Shown in pieces: positions 11,551-23,226 of a stretch of 64,000 bases of DNA. The stretch is from assembly GCA_003993805.1 (NCBI GenBank), contig RSEF01000012.1, forward strand, positions 8,224,265 through 8,288,264, written 5' to 3'. Origin of the DNA: Himantopus leucocephalus (lineage: Eukaryota > Chordata > Aves > Charadriiformes > Recurvirostridae). The notes under the pieces are model-generated. The model was not told the origin of the DNA. It did not search any database and saw only the letters and a program-made list of their open reading frames with translations. The position numbers and the translations under genes are program-made. Every line of letters starts with the position of its first letter. Position 1 is the stretch's first letter.

Positions 11551-13618
11551 TTCTGAATAGCAGCACTAGTTAGAAATTGTGTGGCTTTGAGAAATCAGCT
11601 ATGAGTTGATTTTTACCTTCACAGGAAATAATGGAAGTATAAACAGGAGAGGAGAGGATTATCATTTATCTTGCTTTAAGATAAATATATTCATTTATAT
11701 GAATGGATATCCTATGTATCCATTTATTGTAAACTCGGAAGTGTTACTGAAGGAGACTACGTCTTTTTTTATGATGTGACATTATCACAGGATGACAGTT
11801 AAAAAAATATTTTTTCTTCAAAACTGTTAATGTTTTGTATACTTTTTCCAATTGTTTCTGATTGTGGAGGGAACTATAGAAATGTTGCATACATTAAAAT
11901 AGTCAGCAAGGGTATAGTACATAAAAATATTACACTTTATTGTAAGATGATTTAGGAAAAAATAGTTAATATACCATTGTGTTATTTAGGGAATTTGTGA
12001 CTATTTTGTGTATTTACAAGTTTTGTTAAGATGATCGATCTAGATCACAGGACTTTTGTGTGATAAGGGAAGAGGAGCACATCCATAGACCAGAGGAAGA
12101 TACAAACAAGCGCGCATCTCTACAACCGTTTTCAAAATGCTTTTATGTTTTTGCTAATCTGATTAAGAAAAATCTGAGTAGAATATCAGCAGACAGAATA
12201 TAAAGCTATTTGTGCTGGGGCATAAATAGGATTTTTACCAAATTCCCTCATCTGCTCTTTTCTTTCTACACTGTAAACAATGCCATTTTCATAGGCATTT
12301 TCATATTCCCTTGTTCTTCCCTTTATCAGTATTTTCTTCCCAAAATTTCAGCACATTCTCTTTTCCTTCACCTTTGAGCTGTACTTGAGGCTTCATGCTT
12401 ATGTTTGGGAGAAAGTGATCAATTGTTGCAAACTTCAACTTCTGTACTATCTAGAGTAAGAAGAATATGAAGGAAAAACTTATGTGTCTAGTTAGCACAA
12501 TTTTCTATTTGGTCCCATGGGTTCTTGTTTGGTTGATCATTTATTTCTTTATGGTCATTAATGAGACCATTTAACCCTAAATGTGAAAAAAAAAAAAGGA
12601 TGATATTATTGTCCTTTTCCTTGCCATTTTTATAGTCCCTGTAACTCTATGAATAATTCTGTTCGGCAAATAGGATTTTATATACATTTTCCAAAGATAC
12701 TGTTAATATTACAGGTTATACATGATGGTGAATCAGTCCCTCAATTAGTACAATGTCATAAATGCTCCCAAATGGAAAGTTTTATTATAGTTTTGTCTTT
12801 CCTTCTTCAGAATTTCACAGTTGTAATTATGGTTGGCAATAGGGGAAACTTCATAGATTTCAGTAGATTTATAAACTCTGCCCAGTTCCATTTCCAGAAA
12901 TTCCTAGGATTTCTTTCATATTTTCTGCAGAATTTCGTAAATCTTTGACTGACTAAATGGTGCCTAAAAAAGTTAACCAAAGCAGTAATAGCAAATTGAG
13001 CTCTGACTAAAATAAATAACTGCAGAAATTGACTTGGCTTAAAAACCATCAACTACACTGAATTCTGCCCCCCCCCCCTTTTAACAATAAAAAGGCTTTT
13101 AGAATTGGAAATGTTTTGCGTTTATCCTTATGTCTTGTTTTTAACTTGTCCAACTCTTGGGTATAGCTGAAACAGAATATGCAGCATAATGGATGGAGAT
13201 TTAATAAAAAAGAAAAGGGTGACCTATGCTGATGTAATGCTTTCTCTCCTCCTTTGTAAGAGTCTCCCCTTTTGTCAAGTTTTCTGAGCAAAGCTCTTTA
13301 ATCATTACTTGCTTCTTAAACCAATTTGGGCTTGAACTTGGATATACTTCAAAATAATTTTAATAAATCTCAACAAATGCTACTGGCTGAATATTGACAT
13401 TTTCATATGTGCTTTAGAATTTCTGAAGATGTAAAATCGTTTAGATGTAACACTTATCAGTATTTGAAAAGCATGTTCATTATATCTGGCAATAATTGTT
13501 TTGCAGAAAATTGGGAAAACAGCCTGGATCTATTGAATGTTTTATGATTCATTCCCACTTCGTGAGTAAGCTTTGCCAACTGCTTTGTTTCTACCATGAA
13601 AGCTTTATATATATGGGG

Positions 13619-13682
13619 GTGTATGTATACACACACATATATTAAATATATATATGGGTTGTTCTTGTAAGTATACATACAC
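13619..13682. repeat. Perfect 12-bp inverted repeat in an AT/GT-rich run
   Basis: GTGTATGTATAC (13619-13630) is matched by its exact reverse complement at 13671-13682. The 40-bp spacer is rich in TATATA and ACACAC steps. It could fold as a stem-loop or cruciform, or be a decayed microsatellite. Confidence 0.75.
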
Positions 13683-16600
13683 AAAAATGTATATAAGTAT
13701 ACACTGTATTTCTTTTTGTTCTGAAAGCTTTGTACTGTTGAATTAGATAAGCTTGAATAGAAACATATTGGGACAGCAGTAATTCAGGATATTCCTTTTG
13801 AGCAGGCAAAGGAGCTTTATTAAGAAAAGAAGATAAAAATGTTGTGCCATAGCTTTCAAAAATGTTCTGTGCTTCAAAGAAAAATACACTTATCTAGCTA
13901 TTATGAGACTGAACTTGTGATGACAAGTGTGACAACAGATCCTCATATTGCTTACTGTAGCTCAAGTCAGTCTAGTCTTCCTTCTGCAGTGATTTTTCTG
14001 TACTATTGCAATGCAAATGTACATCTGATAGTGTGACTATTCTGGAACAAATTAAATCTGCCAGCAATTATTCCAGTATCTACAAGAAATTGCTTCATAC
14101 TTGTGCAAATCTTTACAGGTCATAAAAAATTGTCAGATTCTGAAACGGTGTTCTATAATGTTACATCATACCTGATGTTTTTAATTGAGTATGGTTTTAC
14201 AACACGTGGTAATTCAGAAGCATACATTATTGGATCATAGTAGTAAGAATAAGCCAAATTCTGTAACTTTTATGCACACTAAATAGAAAATAACTTGGGT
14301 TTAATGGGATTATTGCCAGACCAATGGAAGTTTCTAAGAAGTATCAGTAAAGTTGCAAAGGAAGAGGCTGCAACACTGAAATGGTAATGACTATTTCTTT
14401 TTCTAACAGTGATCAAAAATATTTTCCCTGAAATTTTGTATGACTAATCTTAGCCAAGTGTATGTGTGTGTGCTTTTTGACTTGTATTTAGGGAGTTAAA
14501 ATACAGAGCTATATAGATGGTGTGCTACTACTATACTGTCAGAAATGCCCAAATAGAATGTCCAAAGATAGTCTGTGAAACAGCCATATGGCCAGGAGCT
14601 GAAACACATTAATTACTATTCCAGAATAATTGGGGTGTAGTATTTCCCTCCCCACTTCGCTTTTGCATTTGCAATATAGGGCAGTATTATTAAACTATTT
14701 GATAGGATTTTTCTTCAAATATGTTAGCATGTACATTGCTCTGGTTTCCAGTAACATAGAAAAATGCAGTTTCATCTCATCTCTATGGCTACATGGTGTT
14801 ATGCAACACGACTTTTGGAAAAGTGTAAGAGGTGGACTTTTTTTTTTTCATTTTTTCAAGGTAAATAAATCTTTTTTTTAGTCTCAGGGGGAAGCAAAAT
14901 ACTGAAAATAATAGTGTCAGAAAGGCTACATGGTTCTTTATGTGTATGGTGTATAATATTTCATAAATGCTTTAACTAACTGGCAACTTGAAGTACTGGA
15001 GCCTTGCACATAAGGTATTTGGAAAGGAATTCCTTGCTATACACACATCACCCCTGATATCTACTGTATAGAAGGGGTTAACACCTGTTTGTATGTCTTT
15101 TTTCACTTCCATTTCTTCTTTTCTACAAAAAGGGGTTATTTACTTTATTGTGTTTTCCTCTTTCATGCTAAGGCAAATAACAACTTAGAGCACTTAAGAT
15201 CTTATTGAATGACCTTTGTATGCTTGCAAAGTTGGAATAAGCCAAATACTATCACCATAGAATTAAACTAAACTTTTAAACCACTTGAAAGGTCATGGAG
15301 ATCATAAAATGCTTACACATTTGAATCTTGGTTTGGTGAATGAAAAGGAGATGATGTCTGTGACACTTAGAATGGATTGTCATGGGTGAAAAATAAAAAC
15401 AAAAGGAGAAAAATAGGGACAGTGGGACAGTTGACTGCCTAAAGGGCAGAAGTTGCTGAGCAATTCATCAGCAACTGATTTATGAGAGTTCCAAGCTCAA
15501 AAAATATTGTATGGGTGTTTCAGAAATGGAGCTATTTTTTTCCTCGTAATAAGTATGATATGGATTGTGGCAATGAAGACTTTATACTCCCTCCTTCCAT
15601 CTGTGTTCTACATCCATCTGTCATACTTTATCCCTATTTAGATTGAAAATGTTCTGGATTTGTGGCAGTGTTTGTATTTACAAACCAGACAGCCAATAGG
15701 CTGAATGTGACAGAAGCTGTGAGACCTACTGATATAATCACTTGGCAACAGGACCCCTGCTACAAGTAAGAGGCCATTTTTGTTATTGGAGTTGCTAAAT
15801 TCTGGCACCTAATGCTTATCACGTTACAGCTAAGAAAAAAACATAGTTGCACTCTACTGTCCTTCGGACATACCACTCCTGAATAATAACAGATGATCCA
15901 AAGGATGGCTGGAAACAACTGGCTTCTGAGTGAACAGAATGATAATACTGCCTAAAATGCAAGACTCAGGCAAATCAATAAATAGATTTTTTTTTCCCCT
16001 CAGATGACAAAGCCAAATGTCTAATTGTAACTGTATATACAAGCTCTATAGTCTTTCCTAAGTCTTTAATTTGTTACAAACTGGATCAAGTTCAATTTTT
16101 TTATTCATTACCATTTTGAATATCATCTCAGATGTCAGATATGAGCAATGGTTTTACTTCTGTGAGAGAGGCTCTTTTCCCCACATACTTAAGGATTTTT
16201 AACTAAAATTACACATTTATTTTAGATTTAAAAATGCTATTCCACAGTATACTGTTAGTTAAGCCACTAATGGCATGACAGCACTTTCTAGATAAGAATT
16301 GTTCCTTTTTCCTAGAGAGATATGTATTTAATATAAACAGTAATTAGGTATATACTTACTCAAATTATGACTCATGAACAGGTTGGAAATGTAAATAAAT
16401 AAATTAGGAAATTTAAAAATAGCTCAGAAGTATACTTACTGTATTCGTAAAAAGAGTCTGATTGTATCAATAGAGCAGCAGAGGGCAACATGGTTATTAC
16501 ATGACTCTGCATTCTGCAAATGGCACATTTTTTCTTTTTTTTTTTAAGTTCTGGTTTCTTGTATCTGAACTTTCAACTAGAAAGACTGTAGCCTGATACT

Positions 16601-19600
16601 ATTAGATATGAGAAGCTTTCTCATAGAGCTAAGACAGCAGTTTTCACCACAGTGAAAGAAAGAAGCTCCTTGGCTAAGTTAAAAGATTCAATGGACATCT
16701 TACCCCTTCATTCACTGTTATTCTTTTCTGTGTGCCAGTACAGTGTTTCACGCTGTCACATGTGGAGTGGACTGAGAACTGATCAGACTGAAATTTTTGT
16801 GCAGGTAAAAAAAGGGAGGAGAAACGGGGGTGGGGGTGGGGGGGTGTAATTTTCAGTGGATTACTTTCTTGATTTTCACCATATAACCACACAGATAGCT
16901 ATGCTGTCATAATGGAAAAAAATGTGGTGCAGCACCATATATGAATTGGTAGATCACTAAGTAGATGGATAGCAAGGAATGCTAAACCTGGCATTGCATC
17001 TAAAGTAATACATATCAGATTATGCCCTCATTTCTATCATTGTGGTTGAGATTTATTTTTTCTGTTTTCTGATAACTGTGATAAGATGAATTCTGGAAAT
17101 GTCCCATAAAGCAGGAGTTAAACTATAGACCAGGCAGAGCAAAGACCAGCTAATGGTAGTGCTGGGAGACCAAGAAAGGACTGCATCAAAACTTGGTCTG
17201 CAGCATCACTTCACCTTATATGAAGAAGCAGTTCCTCCAAAGACATAGCTAGTTCCCTGCTGATCCTGTTGTCAGATGACAGAAGAATATGGTATGAACA
17301 TTTAAAAAAACATTCAACTGGAAAAGAGACTATAAATCCAGGAAAAAACTAAATACTTATAATCTATTTATTTAGAAAGAAATGAAATTTTTCCTGTTCA
17401 CTGGCATGATGAAACTTATTATTTTCTTAAAAGAGCTCCACTTATAAAAAATATGCAATTTGTGCATAGTAAATGAAGTGCCAATGTCTTTCTCACTTCA
17501 TTTAAGCAATCATAAACTGTCATATTAATTGCAGAGCATAATCTTTATTTTAAAATCTGTATTAATTTTATCATGACAAAACAAGCCATCTCCAGCCATG
17601 CTATTCATCTAATCTGAATGGCATGTGAAGTTAATTTCCAGTGGGCTCTATGTGAAGCACATTTATTCCCCCCCTGTAATCTGCATTCAGCACAGTGCTT
17701 CCACCACCATCACTTCCAGCAAAAGGAACACCCTTTGATAACTTAATGGCTGAGATTCACTTAGTCTATGTTTTTATGTCAAAAATCTACAACAGCATAT
17801 AAAAAAGGAAATGTTTCAGACAATTTAAAACTTTGGATAGCTTCCCTTCAAAGCATAAAAAGAATGTCTCTGATGAAAAGAGAGGACAAAATGTTCAGAG
17901 ATTCAGAATTTTAAATGAATGAAACTTAAGTTTATGTTTCTGTAATACCAAATAGCAGTGATAGTGCTAGAATAGCTAGAAACAGTTAATCTAGTTTTTG
18001 AGCACAGGAAAAGTGCAGCCTTGGGGATACTGCTCCACCTGGGATTCTACTATAAGCAGTAAACAGCAATCTCAGGAATAATACTGTACCCTAAATTCCA
18101 TTAAAAACTGACTGCCAGAGGTGATCAGTATAGGGATCATCTCTGTACTTATAGTGCTGACCATTGCTGGAACTAGACTAATAAAGAGTACTTAATCAGT
18201 AACTCAGTAGCTTTCACATGTTCTTCCAGTATATCTTTCATAACCGCAACTGTAATTCCATTGCAACATGTTTTGTTTTTTTCTTCTACAAGTAAAAATT
18301 CTAATTATTGCAGTACTTTATTCTGGTCTTTCCCCCACCTCTCTCATTCATTTCTTCCTTAGTTTATTTGTTCTACTTGCATGTGTCTTAGTCATTTCTA
18401 TGCCTCTGAAAGCGTTCTACTTTCCAAACTGATCTGCAAAAAAGCATCTCTTAAGACACGCACTAATTAATATGGATGGGTTTGGTGACCACAGCTTAAA
18501 TTTCAAATAGCAACATGCAGATCTTAACTATTTTCTGTTCTATATAAGAGCTATGTGATTTTGGAACACCTCAGTTTGAGCTTCAGTAGCATACAGGATT
18601 TGTCTTTTAATAACTTCGTGTAGGAGAACTACTGTACCCCAACCGTCTGCTTTATGCTGAACTCTCTGAAGCAGCCAATTTTGTCTTCCAGAACGTGGCT
18701 GCTGCACATGCTGGGTGCTGATTGCAAGTATTATCTTAAGAGAATCACTTCTCAATATTTAAGAAAATTACTCTTCTTTTAAAGGCATTCTTTTGTGCTT
18801 TTATACTCCTGCTGGCTTCATCGCACCAGGAGGTAACTGACAAATAGCATAATTCAATTCCATGGCTGCCTTTGCTGCTGCATTGTGTTTATCAAACAAA
18901 TTGGGAGGAAGAAGAGAACTATGAAAAATCAACAACCCGCAGCTTCTCAAGAAAAAATGTGTCTAGAAAGTAACTTGACAAGAAAAAGAAAACCTGTACT
19001 ATAGTGCAACCAGAGTGGTTTGTCTGTGTAACAAGATGGGAGCGGTGTCTGGGAAGGACCTGAAACAAAGATTCGACACCCTAATGTCCTGCTTTACAGA
19101 GAACTCAGGAAAAATCAAACACAGGTGGGAGCGCTGAAAGAAAGAGTGTAACCAGAATATCTGCTATTGGGCATTTTTCCTTACCTTTTGTATTAGTAGG
19201 CATATGATATGAAAGTTCAGTAATGAGTGTGCTAAACAACCAATATTAGAGGTCTTGAAGATGTAGTGGTTTTGTGTGCAAACAACCTGAACTCACCTTA
19301 CATTCCTGAGTACCTGCCGCTATGCCAAACTAAATCCTTTTTAAGCCTGATCTTCTTTCTTCACTTCTATTCCTTATAATACATTGTGGATCACCATAAT
19401 CTCTGCTCTGTAACAAGAACACAGAAGTAAAGAGCCATTTCACTCAACTAATGTAATTGTAAACTATTATAAATGAAATAATTGTCAACTTCCAAAATAC
19501 TTTGTTTTCTCATTATGCTCCTGTGTTCCTATTTTTTTCCTCATTAAAGACAACAAAGTATTTTTGCTCAGATTCCCTTTTATTTCAAAAGTAACCCTTA

Positions 19601-19871
19601 TGTCTGTCAAGCACAGTCCATAGTGCTGTTTAGGATCCTAAAACTGCAACTGTACTTAAACACCAAAAACATGAATCCCATTAGCTGCATGAAAGAAGCA
19701 GGCAAAATATTTCCTGTGAGATAAGGTTTGTGCACAGAGGTAATACATTTTCTTAGACCAATTGCTGTAGCTGCAAATAATTTTCAGATGTACTCTTCAC
19801 AGCTGCATGGTCAAGGTATTAAAAAAAAATGCAGGAAATAAGAATATATTTTCGAAAAGCCAAAGTACATT

Positions 19872-19932
19872 TAAATAAGGAGCAGAGAAATGTGAGTAAA
19901 TATAAATAAGAAGCAGGGAAATGTTATTAAAA
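19872..19932. repeat. 31-bp-period tandem duplication
   Basis: AAATAAGGAGCAGAGAAATG (from 19873) recurs as AAATAAGAAGCAGGGAAATG (from 19904). The two copies differ at a few bases. It is a local duplication only. Confidence 0.7.
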
Positions 19933-20939
19933 ATACTGCTGTTGTAATTACTACCTCCTGTTTTATCCCAGCATCTCCGTGGAGCCTCTATTCATTTTAA
20001 AGATGGTCATATACAGTTCTCAATACCACAGCAGTAGCACAGTTTGCTCAGGGATCAAGAAATCATTCTCCATATTGTAGTCTGGTCTTTCATGGTTTCT
20101 AAAAATCTTTTTAATTGAGCTATACTTCAGTGATTAATGCATTTATCCCGCCCTTCACAGTGGCTGCTGCTATTGTAACATATGGTTTGCCTGTCTGCCT
20201 TTTGCTATACGTATTTGCTTTCCAATTGCCCTGAAGATTTCAGAATAAATTCAGTACTGCATGGCAAAATACTCCTTTATCCCAACACGAAAAATCTTGT
20301 GATTTATAGTTTGTAGTTCACTTCTATATAGGTCTTTTTCATCATGAAGGAGCAAGAAATGGTTTTAGTACAATGGAATTAAGCTATATTTGTGAGGTTT
20401 TCCATTGTTTTTCTCTTACCTTCTCCATGTCTGATACCTTTATAGAAATTTGCTTAGATATTTCTTCCTCTAGCTAGTAATCTCACTAAAAAATTTTACC
20501 AATATTTCTCTTTGTTCCTATCTCCTGTTTTTTTCTGGGAGTTCTGAATCTGCTCCTCAACATTTCTATATAGCTTCAGCATAGATGATGGTTTTCTCCT
20601 GCTTTTTTCACATCTGCCAAAAGAATACTGTGATACTTAATGCTAATGGATTGACAGGAGCATACATGTTTCATCATTCTTAAAGGTGAGGGAAGGCTAG
20701 AGCTGTTTTAGCTGATTACAGGATTCATTTTTGCTTCCTATGTTTTGAAGTTTCTGTCATCTTTCAGCAGCTTCAAATAAGTTTTCTTCCTAAGATTAAG
20801 TCTAAATGATAAAGAAGAAAAACTATGTGGAAATTAAAGTTACTATGGTATATTTAATCCATAACCAGAAATGGTTGGAAACAAAATTATTAGTTATTTC
20901 CACTAAGCTTTAAAGTTTTATGTTTGCCTGTATTTTTCT

Positions 20940-20968
20940 TTTTTAAAATTTTTAAATTTTTAAATTTG
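20940..20968. repeat. Short (TTTTTAAA)n low-complexity repeat
   Basis: About three and a half AAATTTTT-type units in a row form a self-complementary AT tract. Nothing suggests function. Confidence 0.7.
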
Positions 20969-21835
20969 ACTCTCCCAATGAAGTCAATGAAACAATGAGA
21001 AAGCCCACAAAAATTGAAAAAGGAGATTAGGCATAGTCACACATATGGATTTTTCCCCTCTAAATAATACTTCATCAAGCGATAACAGAAAAAAAAATAA
21101 ATCCTTGAATCTGCAAGAACTATGTTATGAGAGCCACCTTCTCCCTCATTGCACAGTCACACCTCAGGCATATTCAGGCTTGCAAATTGCATATGCTGAG
21201 ATTTGCAGTCCACTAGAAATAGATGTGCCAGACTGACAAGGAGGAATTCCTGTACTTTAGCAGCCATTTTGTACCTATTTGTAGGGAAGTGTTATATAAT
21301 GTCAAGCTGACAATTAGAAAACATTTCTCCCTCTCTGTTTTAAATTCTGAGCCATCTCCTTTTTTCCTTTTTCTATATAGCTTAATAAAGAAATAGAAAG
21401 TAATTGGTTCAATTTAGTGTAGACCTCCACTATTGTTATACATGTAAATTCTTCTGTGACAATACATGGCTGTGTTTCCATTACTGAAATCACAAATTGC
21501 TCTTAGTCAGAAAGATAATCAACAAACTATACTAGTGGAATAGGATGTAAAAGTGGGATTGGAGCATTGAAGAAAGCAGAAACTCTTAGGTGAGGAATGC
21601 AAAAAAAGGCAATACCGAGTTGATCCCTGGATTTAAATGCCCCTAACTGAGGAAGGCACTTCATCTGCAATCATCAGTACTGAAGTAGGTTTTTTTTAAT
21701 GCAAATTTCAGGTTCTGAGGAGACCTTATTCATTAGATGCTTCTGTAGACAGAGGAAAAGAATGTCTTGAGAATCAACCAGATAGATAGAAAGAATTTCA
21801 CCTACAGTTACATTTATGCTAGTAAATTAAACAGA

Positions 21836-23112
21836 TTCGGGAAGCACTTCTTGGCACTTTATCCCATGGTACTCTGCCAAGAAGATCCCTGAAGAGGCCA
21901 AAGTCTACTCTCCTGAAGTCCAGGGTGGCAAGATTACTGTGCATCCTCCTCACCACCCTAAGGATCTTGAACTCCACCATCTCATGGTCACTGCAGCCAA
22001 AGCTGCCCTTGAGCATGACATTCCCCACCAGCCCCTCCTTGTTCGTGAGAACAAGGTCCAGCATGGCACCTCTCCTTATTGGCTCCTCTATCACTTGGTG
22101 AAGGAAGTCATCATCAACACATTCCAGAAACCTCCTGGATTGTTTATGCCATGCTGTGTTGTCCCTCCAACAGATATCAGGGTGGCTGAAGTCCCCCATA
22201 AGGACAAGGGCTGGTGAATGTGAGGCTTCTCCTATCTGTCTATAGAGGATCTCATGCACCTGGTCTTCCTGGTCAGGTCACCTGTACCACACCCCCTGTG
22301 TAACATCACCTGTCCCTGCCCTCCCTTTAATCCTGACCCATAAGCTCTCGGTCAGCTCCTCATCCATCCCCAGGCTGATCTCCAGGCACTCCAGCTGGTC
22401 ATTGACATAGAGGGCAACACCCCCGCCTCATCTCCCCTGCCTGTCCTTCCTGAAGAGCTTGTGTCCTTCCATTCCAACACTGCAGTCATAGGATCCATTC
22501 CACAACATCTCTGTGATGCCAATAAGGTCATAGGCATGCACACATCTCTAACTCCTCCTGTTTATTCCCCATTTGCATTTGCATAGAGGCATTTAAGTTG
22601 AGCCCCTAATTAAGCTAATTTGCTGGCTGGTATTCCTTTGTGCTGCACTCCAGGTGCTCTCCTGTTGACTTGCAACCCTTCTCCAGGCTCTGGGCATCTA
22701 TTACTGGCATTGGCATCATACTGGTAGGAGTGGGATGGATTGAGGTTCCCCTCTCCCGGCAGCTCTAGTTTAAAGCCCTCTTGATGAGCTTAGCAAGCCT
22801 CTGACCGAAGATACTCTTCCCCTTGGTCTGACAACTGGACCCCATCAGGCTGTAGCAGACCAGGTTTCTCAAAGCAAGTCCCATGATCTAGGTAGCTAAA
22901 CCCCTGGATGTGGTACCAGTCCTGTAGCTATTTGTTGATTTGCCAGATTTGATTGGCCCTATCAACCCCCCTCCCTTTGACTGGGAGGACTGATGAAAAA
23001 ACTACCTGCACCCCAGAGTCCCTGACTGCTGCTCCCAGGGCTCTATAATCCTTCTTTATATTCCTCAGGCTGCTCCTGGCTGTATCACTGATGCCCACAT
23101 GAAACAACACAT
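21836..23112 (-). mobile_element. CR1 LINE fragment: end of ORF1 (esterase part) and start of ORF2 (endonuclease)
   Basis: Read on minus from 23112, the first recognisable protein piece is the ORF1 esterase-like segment (VGISDTARSSLRNIKKDY at about 23100-23050). Then come the ORF1 tail, the inter-ORF region and the ORF2 AP-endonuclease (LIGITE, VALYVNDQLE, LVLMGDFSHPDICW, GCSDHEMVEF) down to about 21840. The frame is interrupted: the endonuclease lies in at least two frames around 22260-22550. The catalytic GDFN motif reads GDFS, so this copy should be dead. It lacks the reverse transcriptase and the whole 3' end, which is odd because CR1 copies are normally truncated at the 5' end. It is very similar to the plus-strand copy at 61546. 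An A-rich repeat abuts its 5' end. Confidence 0.9.
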
Positions 23113-23226
23113 AAAAATAGTAAAGAATATAAAAATATTAAAGAATAAATAAAAAACATTTTTTAAATAATAAAATATAAAAATATTAAAGAATATTTAT
23201 AAAGAACATAGAAAAATATTAAAGAC
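23113..23226. repeat. AT-rich repeat with four AAAAATATTAAAGA units
   Basis: The unit AAAAATANTAAAGA(AT) occurs at 23113, 23131, 23179 and 23212, separated by other A/T-rich filler. It begins right at the 5' edge of the minus-strand CR1 fragment, so it may have arisen with that insertion or have been its target. Confidence 0.75.

Larger units (their letters stand above)
1921..21835. other. Intergenic AT-rich DNA, no gene seen
   Basis: Nearly 20 kb between the CCDC66 island and the first CR1 fragment. All open frames are short (under about 100 codons), without recognisable domains, and are broken by AT-rich stops. I saw no tRNA, rRNA, CR1 or retroviral similarity. Contents worth naming are poly-A/T tracts, a few 15-35 bp tandem duplications, an inverted repeat at 13619-13682 and a G-rich run at about 16828-16847. 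A stretch at about 17440-17760 has several homeobox-type TAATT/ATTA cores and might be a conserved enhancer, but that cannot be shown from one sequence. Confidence 0.6.

Noticed and set aside
16820..16848. G-rich run as a possible G-quadruplex element
   Set aside because: A short GGGGGTGGGGGTGGGGGGG run is present, but it is isolated, outside any promoter and best seen as a simple repeat.
21939..22217. 92-codon plus-strand frame that recurs at 61663-61941 (minus)
   Set aside because: The recurrence comes from both being antisense to the same CR1 endonuclease segment, so it is not a conserved new gene.
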